Assembly: GCA_002633025.1 (NCBI GenBank)
Contig: NMRB01000105.1
Span: 81,433 to 145,432, forward strand
Reading direction: 5' to 3'
Length of the DNA: 64,000 bases
Source of the DNA: Notospermus geniculatus
Taxonomy: Eukaryota; Nemertea; Pilidiophora; Heteronemertea; Lineidae
The stretch's first letter is position 1; each line of letters starts with the position of its first letter. The notes beneath the pieces were generated by a model, which saw nothing but the letters and a program-made list of their open reading frames with translations, searched no databases and was not told where the DNA came from. The position numbers and the translations under genes are program-made. Below, in pieces: positions 1 through 9,163 of the stretch.

Positions 1-286
1 AGTGCACCCTTGTAAATTAAATACACGCGTCTACACGCGTCTAAGTCTTAAACATCCTTTGTGAAATCGGCCCAACATGTTTGGAACGAGAATCCAAGTT
101 CTCGTTCTACATGTATTTTGATACAGCCCCTGATCGTGCAGGCACCGCTGCAAATTCATCCCCCAGTTCTGATATATGCACGGTAAAAGAAAGAAGTAGC
201 GTATCCAAGCTGAGGTGAGGTCTAATGAATGTTTTATCATTTATAAGATGAAAGCCCCGTTTCCATTTCAATTTACGTCACGGTAA
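1..286. other. Left edge, no gene seen
   Basis: No exon, RNA gene or clear transposon can be supported here. The only structure is a short direct repeat of the word ACGCGTCTA near position 30. Open frames are short and occur on both strands without recognisable protein. Confidence 0.5.
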
Positions 287-451
287 GGCCCGTTTCCACT
301 ACAGCGGATTCCGCCGCGGTTTGCGGCGAGTCGTGCGGTTTTCACAGGGTTTTGGATAATCCTTCGATGGTTCAACAATGCATCCCCCGTGTTAATTATC
401 CCAATGCCTGTGAAAACCGGTCCGCTCGCCGCTCACCGCAGCGTGAACAGG
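287..451. mobile_element. Short hairpin element (MITE-like)
   Basis: The two ends are imperfect inverted repeats. The left arm contains GCGGTTTTCACAGG and a GCCGCGGTTTGCGGCGAG block, and the right arm contains CCTGTGAAAACCGG followed by CTCGCCGC. The interior of about 60 bases carries no reading frame. This is the architecture of a non-autonomous DNA transposon. The superfamily is unknown, and no second copy was found in the window. Confidence 0.5.
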
Positions 452-703
452 TCTAACGTGACGATACATGTATTCTGCCATATAAAATGTAAATCACTAC
501 AGATGTACATGTACATGTATTCAAAATATTGAAACAGTAATTAGGAACTAATGACATTTCCAGTGAGATAATTGAACGTTTGGATAGCATATGTATAGTT
601 ACCAAATAACTGCACCAGTTGACATATAAAATTAGTAGTGTACGTGAAAACCTCGAGTGAATGGGGATCGTGACTATGATTAAAGGGCAGCACATCGTAA
701 CCA

Positions 704-841
704 GGGCCCAGTTTCACAAAGAATCTTAAGTCTAAAGTTGGACTTAAGTCATCATGTGACCAGGTTTCAGCAAATCAGATGACTTCATTTCAGACTTAAG
801 TTTTTTCTTAGACTTAAGATTCTTTGTGCAACCGGCCCCAG
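704..841. mobile_element. Palindromic MITE
   Basis: The left arm reads GTTTCACAAAGAATCTTAAG and the right arm is its near reverse complement, CTTAAGATTCTTTGTGCAAC. Outer ends are GGGCCCAG and CGGCCCCAGG. The element is about 138 bases long with no coding capacity and sits inside the 3' flank of methyltransferase copy A. Confidence 0.75.
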
Positions 842-845
842 GACC

Positions 846-955
846 CATATTCATAAAACCTTACTAGGCTTAGTTGCCTGCTAAAGTGCCCAGTTTGTAC
901 AGGCCAATGTACACAACTAGCAGCCAACTAAGCTAGCAAGGTTTTATGAATATGT
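846..955. mobile_element. Palindromic MITE, second type
   Basis: The arms are CATATTCATAAAACCTTACT on the left and AGCAAGGTTTTATGAATATG on the right, near-perfect reverse complements extending about 38 bases. It lies directly beside the previous hairpin but has unrelated termini, so it is a different family. Confidence 0.75.
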
Positions 956-1123
956 GCCCTGGTGCATATACTTGTGTGTGGGAAATTGAAGGACCTGAAT
1001 GCCACTTCTACATGTATTTCAATAGTTCTTAAACCACTAGTGACAGATTGAGGCAAAAACTCCATAGATGGCGGGTCAGTCAGACATGTCCGGTCGTCTC
1101 TCTGACGGACCAAAGTCTTGTCG

Positions 1124-1963
1124 TTACTGTCTCTTGGCGATGACGATGCTGAACTGACCAACCTCCGTCCTTTCTTTATCATGTTCAAGCATGAAATCCT
1201 TCAATCTACCCTCCTCTTTCATTTTCCGCATCCGATCCAACATGGCCGACATCTCATCCGGGGAAACCAGGTCCCAAAACGAGGTTGCTCTCCTGACGTC
1301 ATCGCGGAGTGGGCCATTCTCATCAAAGTACAATTCGGGCGGGAAACTTATGGCATTCGTGGGAACGACTATTTGTATATCCGTGAAACCGGCCGCTTTT
1401 AGTAGTTCGCAAATCGTCTCCGGAGTTGGTGATATCTTAATGAAATATTCGTTAGTCTGGGGAGAGAGTTGAAACCACCAAATTCCCTTCATAACTTGAT
1501 GACGAAAGCAGAGCTGAATGACACACAAACCGCCCGGTTTGATGACGCGATATGCTTCAGCTAGTGCTTTTCTGCAATTCGGTAACTCCTTGATCGAATC
1601 CAGATGCACAGTAACATTATTCAACATCAAAGTATCGAAACTTCCGTCAGGATATGGAATACTCGGTAACACAGCTTTCTTTACCTCCACACGACCTGTT
1701 TCCATGTAGGCTCCACACTTGGCCCTGGCCTTTTCCAGCATTCCTTCACTTGCATCAAGCAGGGTATTAACCTTTCCGACCCCTGCCTGGAGCATGGCTA
1801 ATGCATAATTCCCAGTGCCACATCCAGCGTCCAGAAGATGTTGTTCAGCCAAGGGTTTCCTGATCATTGCTGAGAAAGCTCCAACATACAAATCGGAGCA
1901 CACTGCAGACCTGTTCTCATCGTATCCTTGGGAAATCTTGTCGTAGTCGGCGAAGACGCTCAT
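1124..1963 (-). CDS. Class I SAM-dependent methyltransferase, array copy A
   Basis: Predicted cytosolic methyltransferase of 279 residues with a Rossmann-type Methyltransf_11/25 fold. Motif I is LLDAGCGTGNYA (residues 43-54), the acidic residue binding the SAM ribose is in TLLDASEGML, motif II is YPDGSFDTLML, and motif III is AYRVIKPGGLCVIQL. The reading frame is uninterrupted. The start is the ATG that opens MSVFADYDK, conserved in all copies. It is last in the minus-strand array and groups with copy C in the variable middle segment (NCRKALAEAYRV, TPETICELLKAAGFTD). Oddity: three extra bases insert an Asn just before TLLD, in the strand leading to the SAM-binding acid. Substrate is unknown; a small molecule is likely from family habits. 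Family call is firm, function is not. Confidence 0.85.
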   Translation of the reverse strand: MSVFADYDKISQGYDENRSAVCSDLYVGAFSAMIRKPLAEQHLLDAGCGTGNYALAMLQAGVGKVNTLLDASEGMLEKARAKCGAYMETGRVEVKKAVLPSIPYPDGSFDTLMLNNVTVHLDSIKELPNCRKALAEAYRVIKPGGLCVIQLCFRHQVMKGIWWFQLSPQTNEYFIKISPTPETICELLKAAGFTDIQIVVPTNAISFPPELYFDENGPLRDDVRRATSFWDLVSPDEMSAMLDRMRKMKEEGRLKDFMLEHDKERTEVGQFSIVIAKRQ

Positions 1964-2250
1964 TTTCCTGCAGAGCTTCGCTGTGAATGGTAGATTGAGC
2001 TATGATCTCGATGTCCTGCGTACAACGTTACGTATGTCATATACGGTACATGAAAAGATATGGCCTATTTCTCTAAATCCCGATGCTTCACCTAAAATGT
2101 GGTGTCCCACTTTGATTGCTGGTTCAGACATTTCTCGATAGATGGCCCTCTAAATCCTTTTCCTTGCACAAGTGCTGTCGCGAGCGTAATCATTGGACGT
2201 GTATCCTCTCAGTCTGTAATGATATAAAGCTGACGCTAACCCTGACCTGG
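1964..2250 (-). promoter_or_regulatory. 5' flank of copy A (type shared with C and G)
   Basis: This upstream block is nearly identical to that of copy C (4579-4866) and shares its proximal half with copy G. The minus strand has an AT-rich GTATATGAC word about 75 bases before the ATG, a possible TATA element. In all copies CTCTGCAG lies 3 to 5 bases before the ATG; it resembles a splice acceptor, so an untranslated upstream exon is possible. Promoter function is inferred from position and conservation only. Confidence 0.4.
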
Positions 2251-2517
2251 AGTGAATGGGGATCGTAACTATGATAGAGGGCAGCACGTCGTAACCAGGT
2301 CCTACACAATGGACTCGCTTTGTATGGGATTATCAATCTTTCCCACTAGGAAATTGATAAGGACCTGAATATCTCTTTCATTTCAATATTTCAATAGTTT
2401 TAACTAGTGACACCTATTGAGGTAGTGAGTTACGGTACCCATCCACTAAATCACTCCATAGATGGCGGGTCAGTCAGACATGTCCGGTCGCCTCTCTGGA
2501 GGAAAGTGTGTCCTTCA
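2251..2517 (-). repeat. Duplicated 3' flank of copy B
   Basis: This spacer is shared with the 3' flanks of copies D (4867-5141) and, interrupted, A. It contains AGTGAATGGGGATCGTAAC and ends with AAAGTGTGTCCTTC just before the stop codon. No reading frame is conserved in it. Confidence 0.7.
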
Positions 2518-3354
2518 TTACTGTCTCTTGGCGATGACGATGCTGAACTGACCAACCTCCGTCCTTTCTTTATCAAGTTCAAGCATGAAATCCTTCAATC
2601 TACCCTCCTCTTTCATTTTCCGCATCCGATCCAACATGGCCGACATCTCTTCCGGGGAAACCTTGTCCCAGAACGAGGCCGCTTTCCTGACGTCATCGCG
2701 GAGTGGGCCATTCTCATCAAAGTACATTTCAGGCGGGAAATATAAGGCAAGTGACGGCACAACTATCTCGATTTCTGAGAACCCGGCTGCTTTGAGGATT
2801 TCGCACATTGTTTCTTGAGTCGGTGTGAAATCGGCAAAATATTTCAGCGTCAGGGGAGCCAGGTGCCACCACCACAGACCCCTCAGTAATTGATGACGAA
2901 AGCTGAGCTGAATCATACACAAACCGCCCGGATTGATGACGCGGTAGGCCTCTCCCATGGTTTTCCTGAAATTTGGCAGCTCCTTGGTCGAATCCAGATG
3001 GTGAATAACTAGATTCAACATGAGGCTGTCGAAACTTCCGTCAGGATATGGAATACTCGGTAACACAGCTTTCTTTACCTCCACACGACCTGTTTCCATG
3101 TAGGCTCCACACTTGGCACTGGCCTTTTCCAACATTCCTTCACTTGAATCAAGTAGGGTAACCTTTCCGACCCCTGCCTGGAGCATGGCTAATGCATAAT
3201 TCCCAGTGCCACATCCAGCGTCCAGAAGATGTTGTTCAGCCAAGGGTTTCTTGATCATTGCTGAGAAAGCTCCAACATACAAATCGGAGCACACTGCAGA
3301 CCTGTTCTCATCGTATCCCCGAGATATCTCGTCATAATCGGCGTAGACGCTCAT
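2518..3354 (-). CDS. Class I SAM-dependent methyltransferase, array copy B
   Basis: Intact frame of 278 residues, taken as the reference copy. Motif I LLDAGCGTGNYA is at residues 43-54, the acidic strand VTLLDSSEGML at 65-75, motif II IPYPDGSFDSLML at 101-113 and motif III around AYRVINPGGLCMIQL at 136-150. The C-terminus is a predicted helix rich in charge (MLDRMRKMKEEGRLKDFM) followed by the closing strand GQFSIVIAKRQ. No signal peptide or membrane segment is visible. It pairs with copy D: both have NLVIHHLDSTKELPNFRKTM and RGLWWWHLAP. A TATA-like word lies 65 bases upstream. Small-molecule methylation is likely but the substrate cannot be read from sequence. Confidence 0.88.
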   Translation of the reverse strand: MSVYADYDEISRGYDENRSAVCSDLYVGAFSAMIKKPLAEQHLLDAGCGTGNYALAMLQAGVGKVTLLDSSEGMLEKASAKCGAYMETGRVEVKKAVLPSIPYPDGSFDSLMLNLVIHHLDSTKELPNFRKTMGEAYRVINPGGLCMIQLSFRHQLLRGLWWWHLAPLTLKYFADFTPTQETMCEILKAAGFSEIEIVVPSLALYFPPEMYFDENGPLRDDVRKAASFWDKVSPEEMSAMLDRMRKMKEEGRLKDFMLELDKERTEVGQFSIVIAKRQ

Positions 3355-3480
3355 TTTTCTGCAGAGCTTCGCTGTGAAGACCGGTAGATTGAGCTAGGAC
3401 CTCGATGTTCTGCATGCAGCTTTAAATACGTATACATGTATCATACAGAAAAAGTTATGGCCTAATTTTCTAGACACAAT
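3355..3480 (-). promoter_or_regulatory. 5' flank of copy B with TATA-like box
   Basis: On the minus strand TATTTAAAGC lies at 3428-3419, about 65 bases before the ATG. The same word at the same distance precedes copy D. This type differs from the A/C/G upstream type beyond the first 40 bases. Confidence 0.45.
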
Positions 3481-3741
3481 CTCGGAGACACAATCTCGGA
3501 GATTTAAACCTGGGGACGAAGTTGATGTTCTAATTTTATCTCCAAATCATCACTAAACTTCATCAGCCATGGTAGGACATCGCCAGTCAAATGTCCAGGT
3601 GTATTTATAGTGTGGACGGTGTCTTCAGACATTCATAGTTTGATATTTCATCGTTATTGCTCAGTTTTATGTTCAAAATTATTCTCGACTGGTCATGAAA
3701 GTGTCCACCCACTGTGATTATGAACGTCGTCCAAAGGTTCA
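3481..3741 (-). repeat. Duplicated 3' flank of copy C, with deletion scar
   Basis: From GGAGATTTAAACCTGGGGAC onward this matches the 3' flanks of copies E (6700-6966) and F (8071-8321). At its upstream edge the word GACACAATCTCGGA is present twice in tandem, and about 600 bases present in the D-E spacer (6090-6700) are missing, so the B-C spacer carries a deletion. Confidence 0.7.
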
Positions 3742-4578
3742 TTACTGTTTCTTGGCGATGACGATGCTGAACTGACCAACCTCCGTCCTTTCTTTATCAT
3801 GTTCAAGCATGAAATCCTTCAATCTACCCTCCTCTTTCATTTTCCGCATCCGATCCAACATGGCCGACATCTCTTCCGGGGAAACCTTGTCCCAAAACGA
3901 GGTTGCTCTCCTGACGTCATCGCGGAGTGGGCCATTCTCATCAAAGTACAATTCAGGCGGGAAAATTATGGCATTGGTGGGAACGACTATTTGTATATCC
4001 GTGAAACCGGCCGCTTTTAGTAGTTCGCAAATCGTCTCGGGAGTTGGTACTATCTTCGTGAAATATTCGAGCGTCTCGGGAGCGAGTTGAAACCACCAAA
4101 ATCCCTTCAAAACTTGATGACGAAAGCAGAGATGAATCACACACAAACCACCTGGTTTGATGACGCGATATGCTTCAGCTAGTGCTTTTCTGCAATTCGG
4201 TAACTCCTTGGTCGAATCCAAATGCACAGTAACATGAATCAACATGAGGCTGTCGAAACTTCCGTCAGGATATGGAATACTCGGCAACACAGCCTTCTTT
4301 ACCTCCACACGATCTGTTTTCATGTAGGCTCCACACTTGGCCCTGGCCTTTTCCAGCATTCCTTCACTTGCATCAAGTAGGGTAACCTTTCCGACCCCTG
4401 CCTGGAGCATGGCTAATGCATAATTCCCAGTGCCACATCCAGCGTCCAGAAGATGTTGTTCAGCCAAGGGTTTCTTGATCATTGCTGAGAAAGTTCCAAG
4501 ATACAAATCGGAACACACTGCCGACCTGTTCTCATCGTATCCTTGGGAACGCTTGTCGTAGTCAGCGTAGACGCTCAT
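3742..4578 (-). CDS. Class I SAM-dependent methyltransferase, array copy C
   Basis: Intact 278-residue frame with all SAM-binding motifs of the family (LLDAGCGTGNYA, VTLLDASEGML, PDGSFDSLML, PGGLCVIHL). Its middle segment belongs to the A type: HVTVHLDSTKELPNCRKAL, GFWWFQLAPETLEYF, TPETICELLKAAGFTDIQ. Counting by eye against copy B, I find 9 differences in residues 1-113, 34 in 114-213 and 4 in 214-278. The 5' flank is nearly identical to that of copy A, while the 3' flank matches copies E and F. The gene is the A-equivalent of the second duplicated pair. Confidence 0.88.
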   Translation of the reverse strand: MSVYADYDKRSQGYDENRSAVCSDLYLGTFSAMIKKPLAEQHLLDAGCGTGNYALAMLQAGVGKVTLLDASEGMLEKARAKCGAYMKTDRVEVKKAVLPSIPYPDGSFDSLMLIHVTVHLDSTKELPNCRKALAEAYRVIKPGGLCVIHLCFRHQVLKGFWWFQLAPETLEYFTKIVPTPETICELLKAAGFTDIQIVVPTNAIIFPPELYFDENGPLRDDVRRATSFWDKVSPEEMSAMLDRMRKMKEEGRLKDFMLEHDKERTEVGQFSIVIAKKQ

Positions 4579-4866
4579 TTTTCTGCAGAGCTTCGCTGTG
4601 AATGGTAGATTGACGAGCTATATGATCTCGATGTCCTGCGTACAAGGTTACGTATATCATATACATGAAAAGATATGGCCTATTTCTCTAAAATCCCAAG
4701 CCACCAGAGGCTATTGTAGTTGACCTAAAATGTGGTGTCCCACTTTGATTGCTGGTTCAGACATTTCTCGATAGATGGCCCTCTAAATCCTTTTCCTTGC
4801 ACAAGTGCTGTCGCGAGCGTAATCATTGGACGTGTATCCTCTCAGTCTGTAATGATATAAGGCTGA
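4579..4866 (-). promoter_or_regulatory. 5' flank of copy C
   Basis: Near copy of the upstream region of A, with the AT-rich CGTATATCATATAC block (plus strand) at about 4650-4664, some 75-85 bases before the ATG. Upstream of that is a shared segment with GCTGGTTCAGACATTTCTCG. Likely promoter by position and duplication. Confidence 0.4.
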
Positions 4867-5141
4867 CGCTAACCCTGACCTGGAGTGAATGGGGATCGTA
4901 ACTATGATAGAGGGCAGCACGTCGTAACCAGGTCCTACACAATGGACTCGCTTTGTGTGGGATTATCAATCTTTCCCACTAGGAAATTGATGAGGACCTG
5001 AATGTCACTTTCATTTCAATAGTTTTAACTACTAGTGACACCTATTGAGGTAGTGAGTTACGGTCCCCATACAATCACTTCATAGATGGTGGGTCAGTCA
5101 GACAAGTCCGATCGTCTCTCTGGAGGAAAGTGTGTCCTTCG
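4867..5141 (-). repeat. Duplicated 3' flank of copy D
   Basis: Same block as 2251-2517, from AGTGAATGGGGATCGTAAC to the stop codon of D, with a few substitutions and short indels. It marks the second unit of the A-B / C-D segmental duplication. Confidence 0.7.
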
Positions 5142-5978
5142 TTACTGTCTCTTGGCGATGACGATGCTGAACTGGCCAACCTCCGTCCTTTCTTTATCAT
5201 GTTCAAGCATGAAATCCTTCAATCTACCCTCCTCTTTCATTTTCCACATCCGATCCAACATGGCCGACATCTCATCCGGGGAAACCTTGTCCCAGAACGA
5301 GGCCGCTTTCCTGACGTCATCGCGGAGTGGGCCATTCTCATCAAAGTACATTTCAGGCGGGAAATATAAGGCAAGTGACGGCACGACTATCTCGATTTCT
5401 GAGAACCCGGCTGCTTTGAGGATTTCGCACATTGTTTCTTGAGTCGGTGTGAAATCGGCAAAATATTTCATCGTCAGGGGAGCCAGGTGCCACCACCACA
5501 GACCTCTCAGTACCTGATGACGAAAGCTGAGCTGAATCATACACAAGCCACCTGGTTTGATGACGCGATAGGCTTCACCCATGGTTTTCCTGAAATTTGG
5601 CAGCTCCTTGGTCGAATCCAGATGGTGAATAACTAGATTCAACATGAGGCTGTCGAAACTTCCGTCAGGATATGGAATACTCGGTAACACAGCTTTCTTT
5701 ACCTCCACACGACCTGTTTCCATGTAGGCTTCACACTTGGCACTGGCCTTTTCCAACATTCCTTCACTTGAATCAAGTAGGGTAACCTTTCCGACCCCTT
5801 CCTGGAGCATGGCTAATGCATAATTCCCAGTGCCACATCCAGCGTCCAGAAGATGTTGTTCAGCCAAGGGTTTCTTGATCATTGCTGAGAAAGCTCCAAC
5901 ATACAAATCGGAGCACACTGCAGACCTGTTTTCATCGTATCCCCGAGATATCTCGTCATAATCGGCGTAGACGCTCAT
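5142..5978 (-). CDS. Class I SAM-dependent methyltransferase, array copy D
   Basis: Intact 278-residue frame, the closest relative of copy B. The two differ at only about ten residues, for example LQEGVGKV for LQAGVGKV, KCEAYMETG for KCGAYMETG, and DRMWKMKEE for DRMRKMKEE. All SAM motifs are present. The Trp in the otherwise invariant charged C-terminal helix is unique to this copy. The TATA-like word TATTTAAAGC lies 66 bases before the ATG. Function as for copy B; substrate unknown. Confidence 0.88.
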   Translation of the reverse strand: MSVYADYDEISRGYDENRSAVCSDLYVGAFSAMIKKPLAEQHLLDAGCGTGNYALAMLQEGVGKVTLLDSSEGMLEKASAKCEAYMETGRVEVKKAVLPSIPYPDGSFDSLMLNLVIHHLDSTKELPNFRKTMGEAYRVIKPGGLCMIQLSFRHQVLRGLWWWHLAPLTMKYFADFTPTQETMCEILKAAGFSEIEIVVPSLALYFPPEMYFDENGPLRDDVRKAASFWDKVSPDEMSAMLDRMWKMKEEGRLKDFMLEHDKERTEVGQFSIVIAKRQ

Positions 5979-6110
5979 TTTTCTGCAGAGCTTCGCTGTG
6001 AAGACCGGTAGATTGAGCTATAGGACCTCGATGTTCTGCATGCAGCTTTAAATACGTACATGTATCATACAGAAAAAGTTATGGCCTAATTTTCTAAATC
6101 CCAAGGCACA
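5979..6110 (-). promoter_or_regulatory. 5' flank of copy D with TATA-like box
   Basis: The minus strand carries TATTTAAAGC at 6053-6044, placed as in copy B. The flank then continues into sequence that copy B has lost. Confidence 0.45.
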
Positions 6111-6966
6111 AAGGCTTATTATTGCAGTTGACCTAAAATGTGCTGTCCCATTCTGATCGCTGGTTCAGGCATTTCTCAATACAACCACACCAGCATGGAG
6201 CCTACCCGTCCCCGTCTGCGTGGAGAGTGGACAGTGGGGAGTCCTAACCTTGGACAAACTCCGACTCGCATCATCATCCTGTTTCCCAACCACGGCCAAC
6301 TGAAAAACGATCATTTTCAAAAAGAATCGTGTCACCTGGAAGAATGATGTGAGCTTATGCTTTCTCGCTCACAACTGACTTGACTTTTAGACACCTGCCC
6401 AGCCGTTTTCATACTGTCGTGACACGTGACAGGGAACCAAGAGAATAGATGGAGACGATGGTTGGCAACAGGCCCGCCTGCCTGCCTACTCTATTTCTGA
6501 TCGTAGATACAAAGTTCAGAACACGAATATTATTATACTAGTAAATTACACAGAATGACAACTGCATGCAATATTAAGCTGTCGATGCCCCGACATAAAA
6601 CAATCTGCTGTGGTCATTCATGATATTCAACAACCTCGTTCCCAAAATCACCCAGTCCTCTTTCAACCTCGGCCCTCTGCGCTGTCGGAGACCATGGAGA
6701 CACAATCTCGGAGATTTAAACCTGGGGACGAAGTTGATGTTTAATTTTATCTCCAAATCATCACTGCCAATTATTCTCTAAACTTCATCAGTCATGGTAG
6801 GACATCGCCAGTCAAATGTCCAGGTGTATTTATAGTGTGGACGGTGTCTTCAGACATTCATAGTTTGATATTTCATCGTTATTCCTCAGTTTTATGTTCA
6901 AAATTATTCACGACTGGTCATGAAAGTGTCCACCCACTGTGATTATGAACGTCGCCCGAAGGTTCA
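6111..6966 (-). repeat. D-E spacer, longest version
   Basis: The part at 6130-6350 (AGCATGGAGCCT and CTGTTTCCCAACCACGGCC) is paralogous to an orphan block at 11836-12085. The part from about 6690 to the stop of copy E is the 3' flank type of C, E and F. The middle (6360-6690) is unique in the window. I see no exon in it. Confidence 0.6.
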
Positions 6967-7803
6967 TTAAGGTCTCTTAGCGATGACGATGCTGAACTGA
7001 CCAACCTCCGTCCTTTCTTTATCAAGTTCAAGCATGAAATCCTTCAATCTACCCTCCTCTTTCATTTTCCGCATCCGATCCAACATGGCCGCCATCTCTT
7101 CCGAGGAAACCTTGTCCCAGAACGAGGCCACTTTCCTGACGTCATCGCGGAGTGGGCCATTCTCATCAAAGTACATTTCAGGCGGGAAATATAAGGCAAG
7201 TGTTGGCACGACTATCTCGATTTCTGAGAACCCAGAGGCTTTGAGGATTTCGCACATCGTTTGCTGAGTCGGGGTGAAGTCGGCAAAATATTTCAGCGTC
7301 AGGGGAGCAAGCTGAAACCACCACAGACCCCTCAGTAATTGATGACGAAAGCTGAGCTGAATCACACACAAACCGCCCGGCTTGATGACGCGGTATGCCT
7401 CTCCCATGGTTTTCCTGGAATTTGGCAGCTCCTTGGTCGAATCCAGATGGTGAATAACTAGATTCAACATGAGGCTGTCGAAACTTCCGTCAGGATATGG
7501 AATAGTCGGCAACACAGCCTTCTTTACCTCCACACGACCTGTTTCCATGTAGGCTCCACACTTGGCCTTGGCCTTTTCCAGCATTCCTTCACTTGCATCA
7601 AGCAGGGTAACCTTTCCGACCCCTTCCTGGAGCATGGCTAATGCATAATTCCCAGTGCCACATCCAGCGTCCAGAAGATGTTGTTCAGCCAAGGGTTTCT
7701 TGATCATTGCTGAGAAAGCTCCAACATACAAATCGGAGCACACTGCAGACCTGTTCTCATCGTATCCTTGGGAAAGCTTGTCATAGTCAGCGTGAATACT
7801 CAT
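6967..7803 (-). CDS. Class I SAM-dependent methyltransferase, array copy E
   Basis: Intact 278-residue frame opening MSIHADYDKLSQGYDENRSA. Motif I LLDAGCGTGNYA and the other SAM-binding segments are unchanged. The middle segment is intermediate: LVIHHLDSTKELPNSRKTMG as in B/D but WWFQLAP as in A/C, which suggests mosaic origin. It has SSEEMAAM where other copies have SPEEMSAM or SPDEMSAM, and it ends AKRP instead of AKRQ. Its upstream region is unlike any other copy, so it may be expressed differently. Confidence 0.87.
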   Translation of the reverse strand: MSIHADYDKLSQGYDENRSAVCSDLYVGAFSAMIKKPLAEQHLLDAGCGTGNYALAMLQEGVGKVTLLDASEGMLEKAKAKCGAYMETGRVEVKKAVLPTIPYPDGSFDSLMLNLVIHHLDSTKELPNSRKTMGEAYRVIKPGGLCVIQLSFRHQLLRGLWWFQLAPLTLKYFADFTPTQQTMCEILKASGFSEIEIVVPTLALYFPPEMYFDENGPLRDDVRKVASFWDKVSSEEMAAMLDRMRKMKEEGRLKDFMLELDKERTEVGQFSIVIAKRP

Positions 7804-8070
7804 TTTCCTGCAGATCTCCGCTGTTAAGACAGGTATAGCATGTTTTTCTGCTGCTCGTTAAATTCTGCTGCTATGTACTCACAGCGCATGCGCGTACCTA
7901 CGGTGGCTCGTTAGGAACATAGCGCATTGAAAATTAGGCCAGCCCGCGATAATATTTGGTCATTGTTCTGTTCGCTTTCTGAAACAACATTTAAAAAGCG
8001 TATATACAGTAGAACTTGGGTATAACGTACCAGGAGGGATACGCATTGTCCGTTATACACGAAATACGTG
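7804..8070 (-). promoter_or_regulatory. Distinct 5' flank of copy E with NRF-1-like palindrome
   Basis: Only the first 25 bases or so resemble the other copies. Beyond them lies unrelated DNA that includes GCGCATGCGC at 7884-7893, a match to the palindromic NRF-1 site, and near 8015-8065 an inverted pair of GGTATAACG and CGTTATAC words that looks like part of a repeat. The NRF-1 reading is inference. Confidence 0.4.
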
Positions 8071-8321
8071 AAACCTGGGGACGAAGTTGGTATTCTAATT
8101 TCTCCTCCAAATCACCACTCCCAATTTTCCTCGAAACTTTATCAGCCGTGGTCAGACATCGCCAGTCAAATGGCCAGGTGTATTTATAGTCTGGACGGTC
8201 TCTTCAGACAGGAATTAATGATTTGATATTTCATCCTTATCCGGCGTTATTTTCTAAATTATTCTCGACTGGTCATGAAAGTGTCCATCCACTGTGATTA
8301 TGAACGTCGTCCAAAGGTTCA
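8071..8321 (-). repeat. Duplicated 3' flank of copy F
   Basis: From GAAACCTGGGGACGAAGTT onward this matches the 3' flanks of copies C and E, with more divergence than those two show from each other. Confidence 0.65.
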
Positions 8322-9163
8322 TTACTGTCTCTTGGCGATGACGATGCTGAACTGACCAACCTCCGTCCTTTCTTTATCATGTTCAAGCATGAAATCCTTC
8401 AATCTACCCTCCTCTTTCATTTTCCGCATCCGATCCAACATGGCCGACATCTCTTCCGGGGATACCTTGTCCCAAAACCAGGCCGCTTTTCTGACGTCAT
8501 CGCGGAGTGGGCCATTCTCATCAAAGTACAATTCGGGCGGCAAATATAAGGCAAGTGTTGGCACGACTATCTCGATTTCGGAGAACCCGGCTGCTTTGAG
8601 GATTTCACACATTGTTTCCTGAGTCGGTAAGACACCAGCTAAATATTTCAGCGTCAGGGGAGCAAGCTGAAACCACCACAGACCCCTCAGTGCCTGATGA
8701 CGAAAGCTGAGCTGAATCACACACAAACCGCCTGGTTTGATGACGCGATACGCTTCTCCCATGGTTTTCCTGGAATTTGGCAGCTCCTTGGTCGAATCGA
8801 GATGGGGAATAACATGATTCAACATGAGGCTGTCGAAACTTCCGTCAGGATATGGAATACTCGGTAACACAGCTTTCTTTACCTCCACACGACCTGTTTT
8901 CATGTAGGCTCCACACTTGGCCCTGGCCTTTTCCAACATTCCTTCACTTGCATCAAGCAGGGTAACCTTTCCTACCCCTGCCTGGAGCATGGCTAATGCA
9001 GTGCATAATTCCCAGTGCCACATCCAGCGTCCAGAAGATGTTGTTCAGCCAAGGGTTTCTTGATCATTGCTGAGAAAGCTCCAACATACAAATCGGAGCA
9101 CACTGCAGACCTGTTCTCATCGTATCCTTGAGAAAATTTGTCGTAGTCAGCGTGGAGGCTCAT
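8322..9163 (-). pseudogene. Methyltransferase copy F, frameshifted
   Basis: The copy is full length at both ends: an ATG at 9163-9161 opens MSLHADYDKFSQGYDENR, and the normal stop lies at 8322-8324. Five extra bases (GTGCA on the plus strand, near 9000-9004) follow motif I, so translation reads GTGNYALH and then stops at once. Total length is 842, exactly 837 plus 5. Downstream of the shift the frame stays open to the normal stop and resembles copy G (HVIPHLDSTKELPNSRK), so inactivation looks recent. Internal initiation could only give a protein lacking motif I. A sequencing error is possible, but the 5-base size and the near duplication of neighbouring bases favour a true mutation. Confidence 0.8.

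Larger units (their letters stand above)
655..1123 (-). repeat. Duplicated 3' flank of gene A, split by two hairpins
   Basis: The block beginning AGTGAATGGGGATCGT matches the 3' flanks of copies B (from about 2251) and D (from about 4867). In the A flank the match stops at 703, resumes after 956 (GGACCTGAATG onward) and runs to the stop codon. Two hairpin elements fill the gap, so they landed here after the flank was duplicated. Confidence 0.7.

Noticed and set aside
2407-2440. TTGAGGTAGTGAGTTACGG resembles the 5' part of let-7
   Set aside because: The match ends after the seed, no hairpin partner is present, and the word is part of the duplicated 3' flank of the array (it recurs near 5047).
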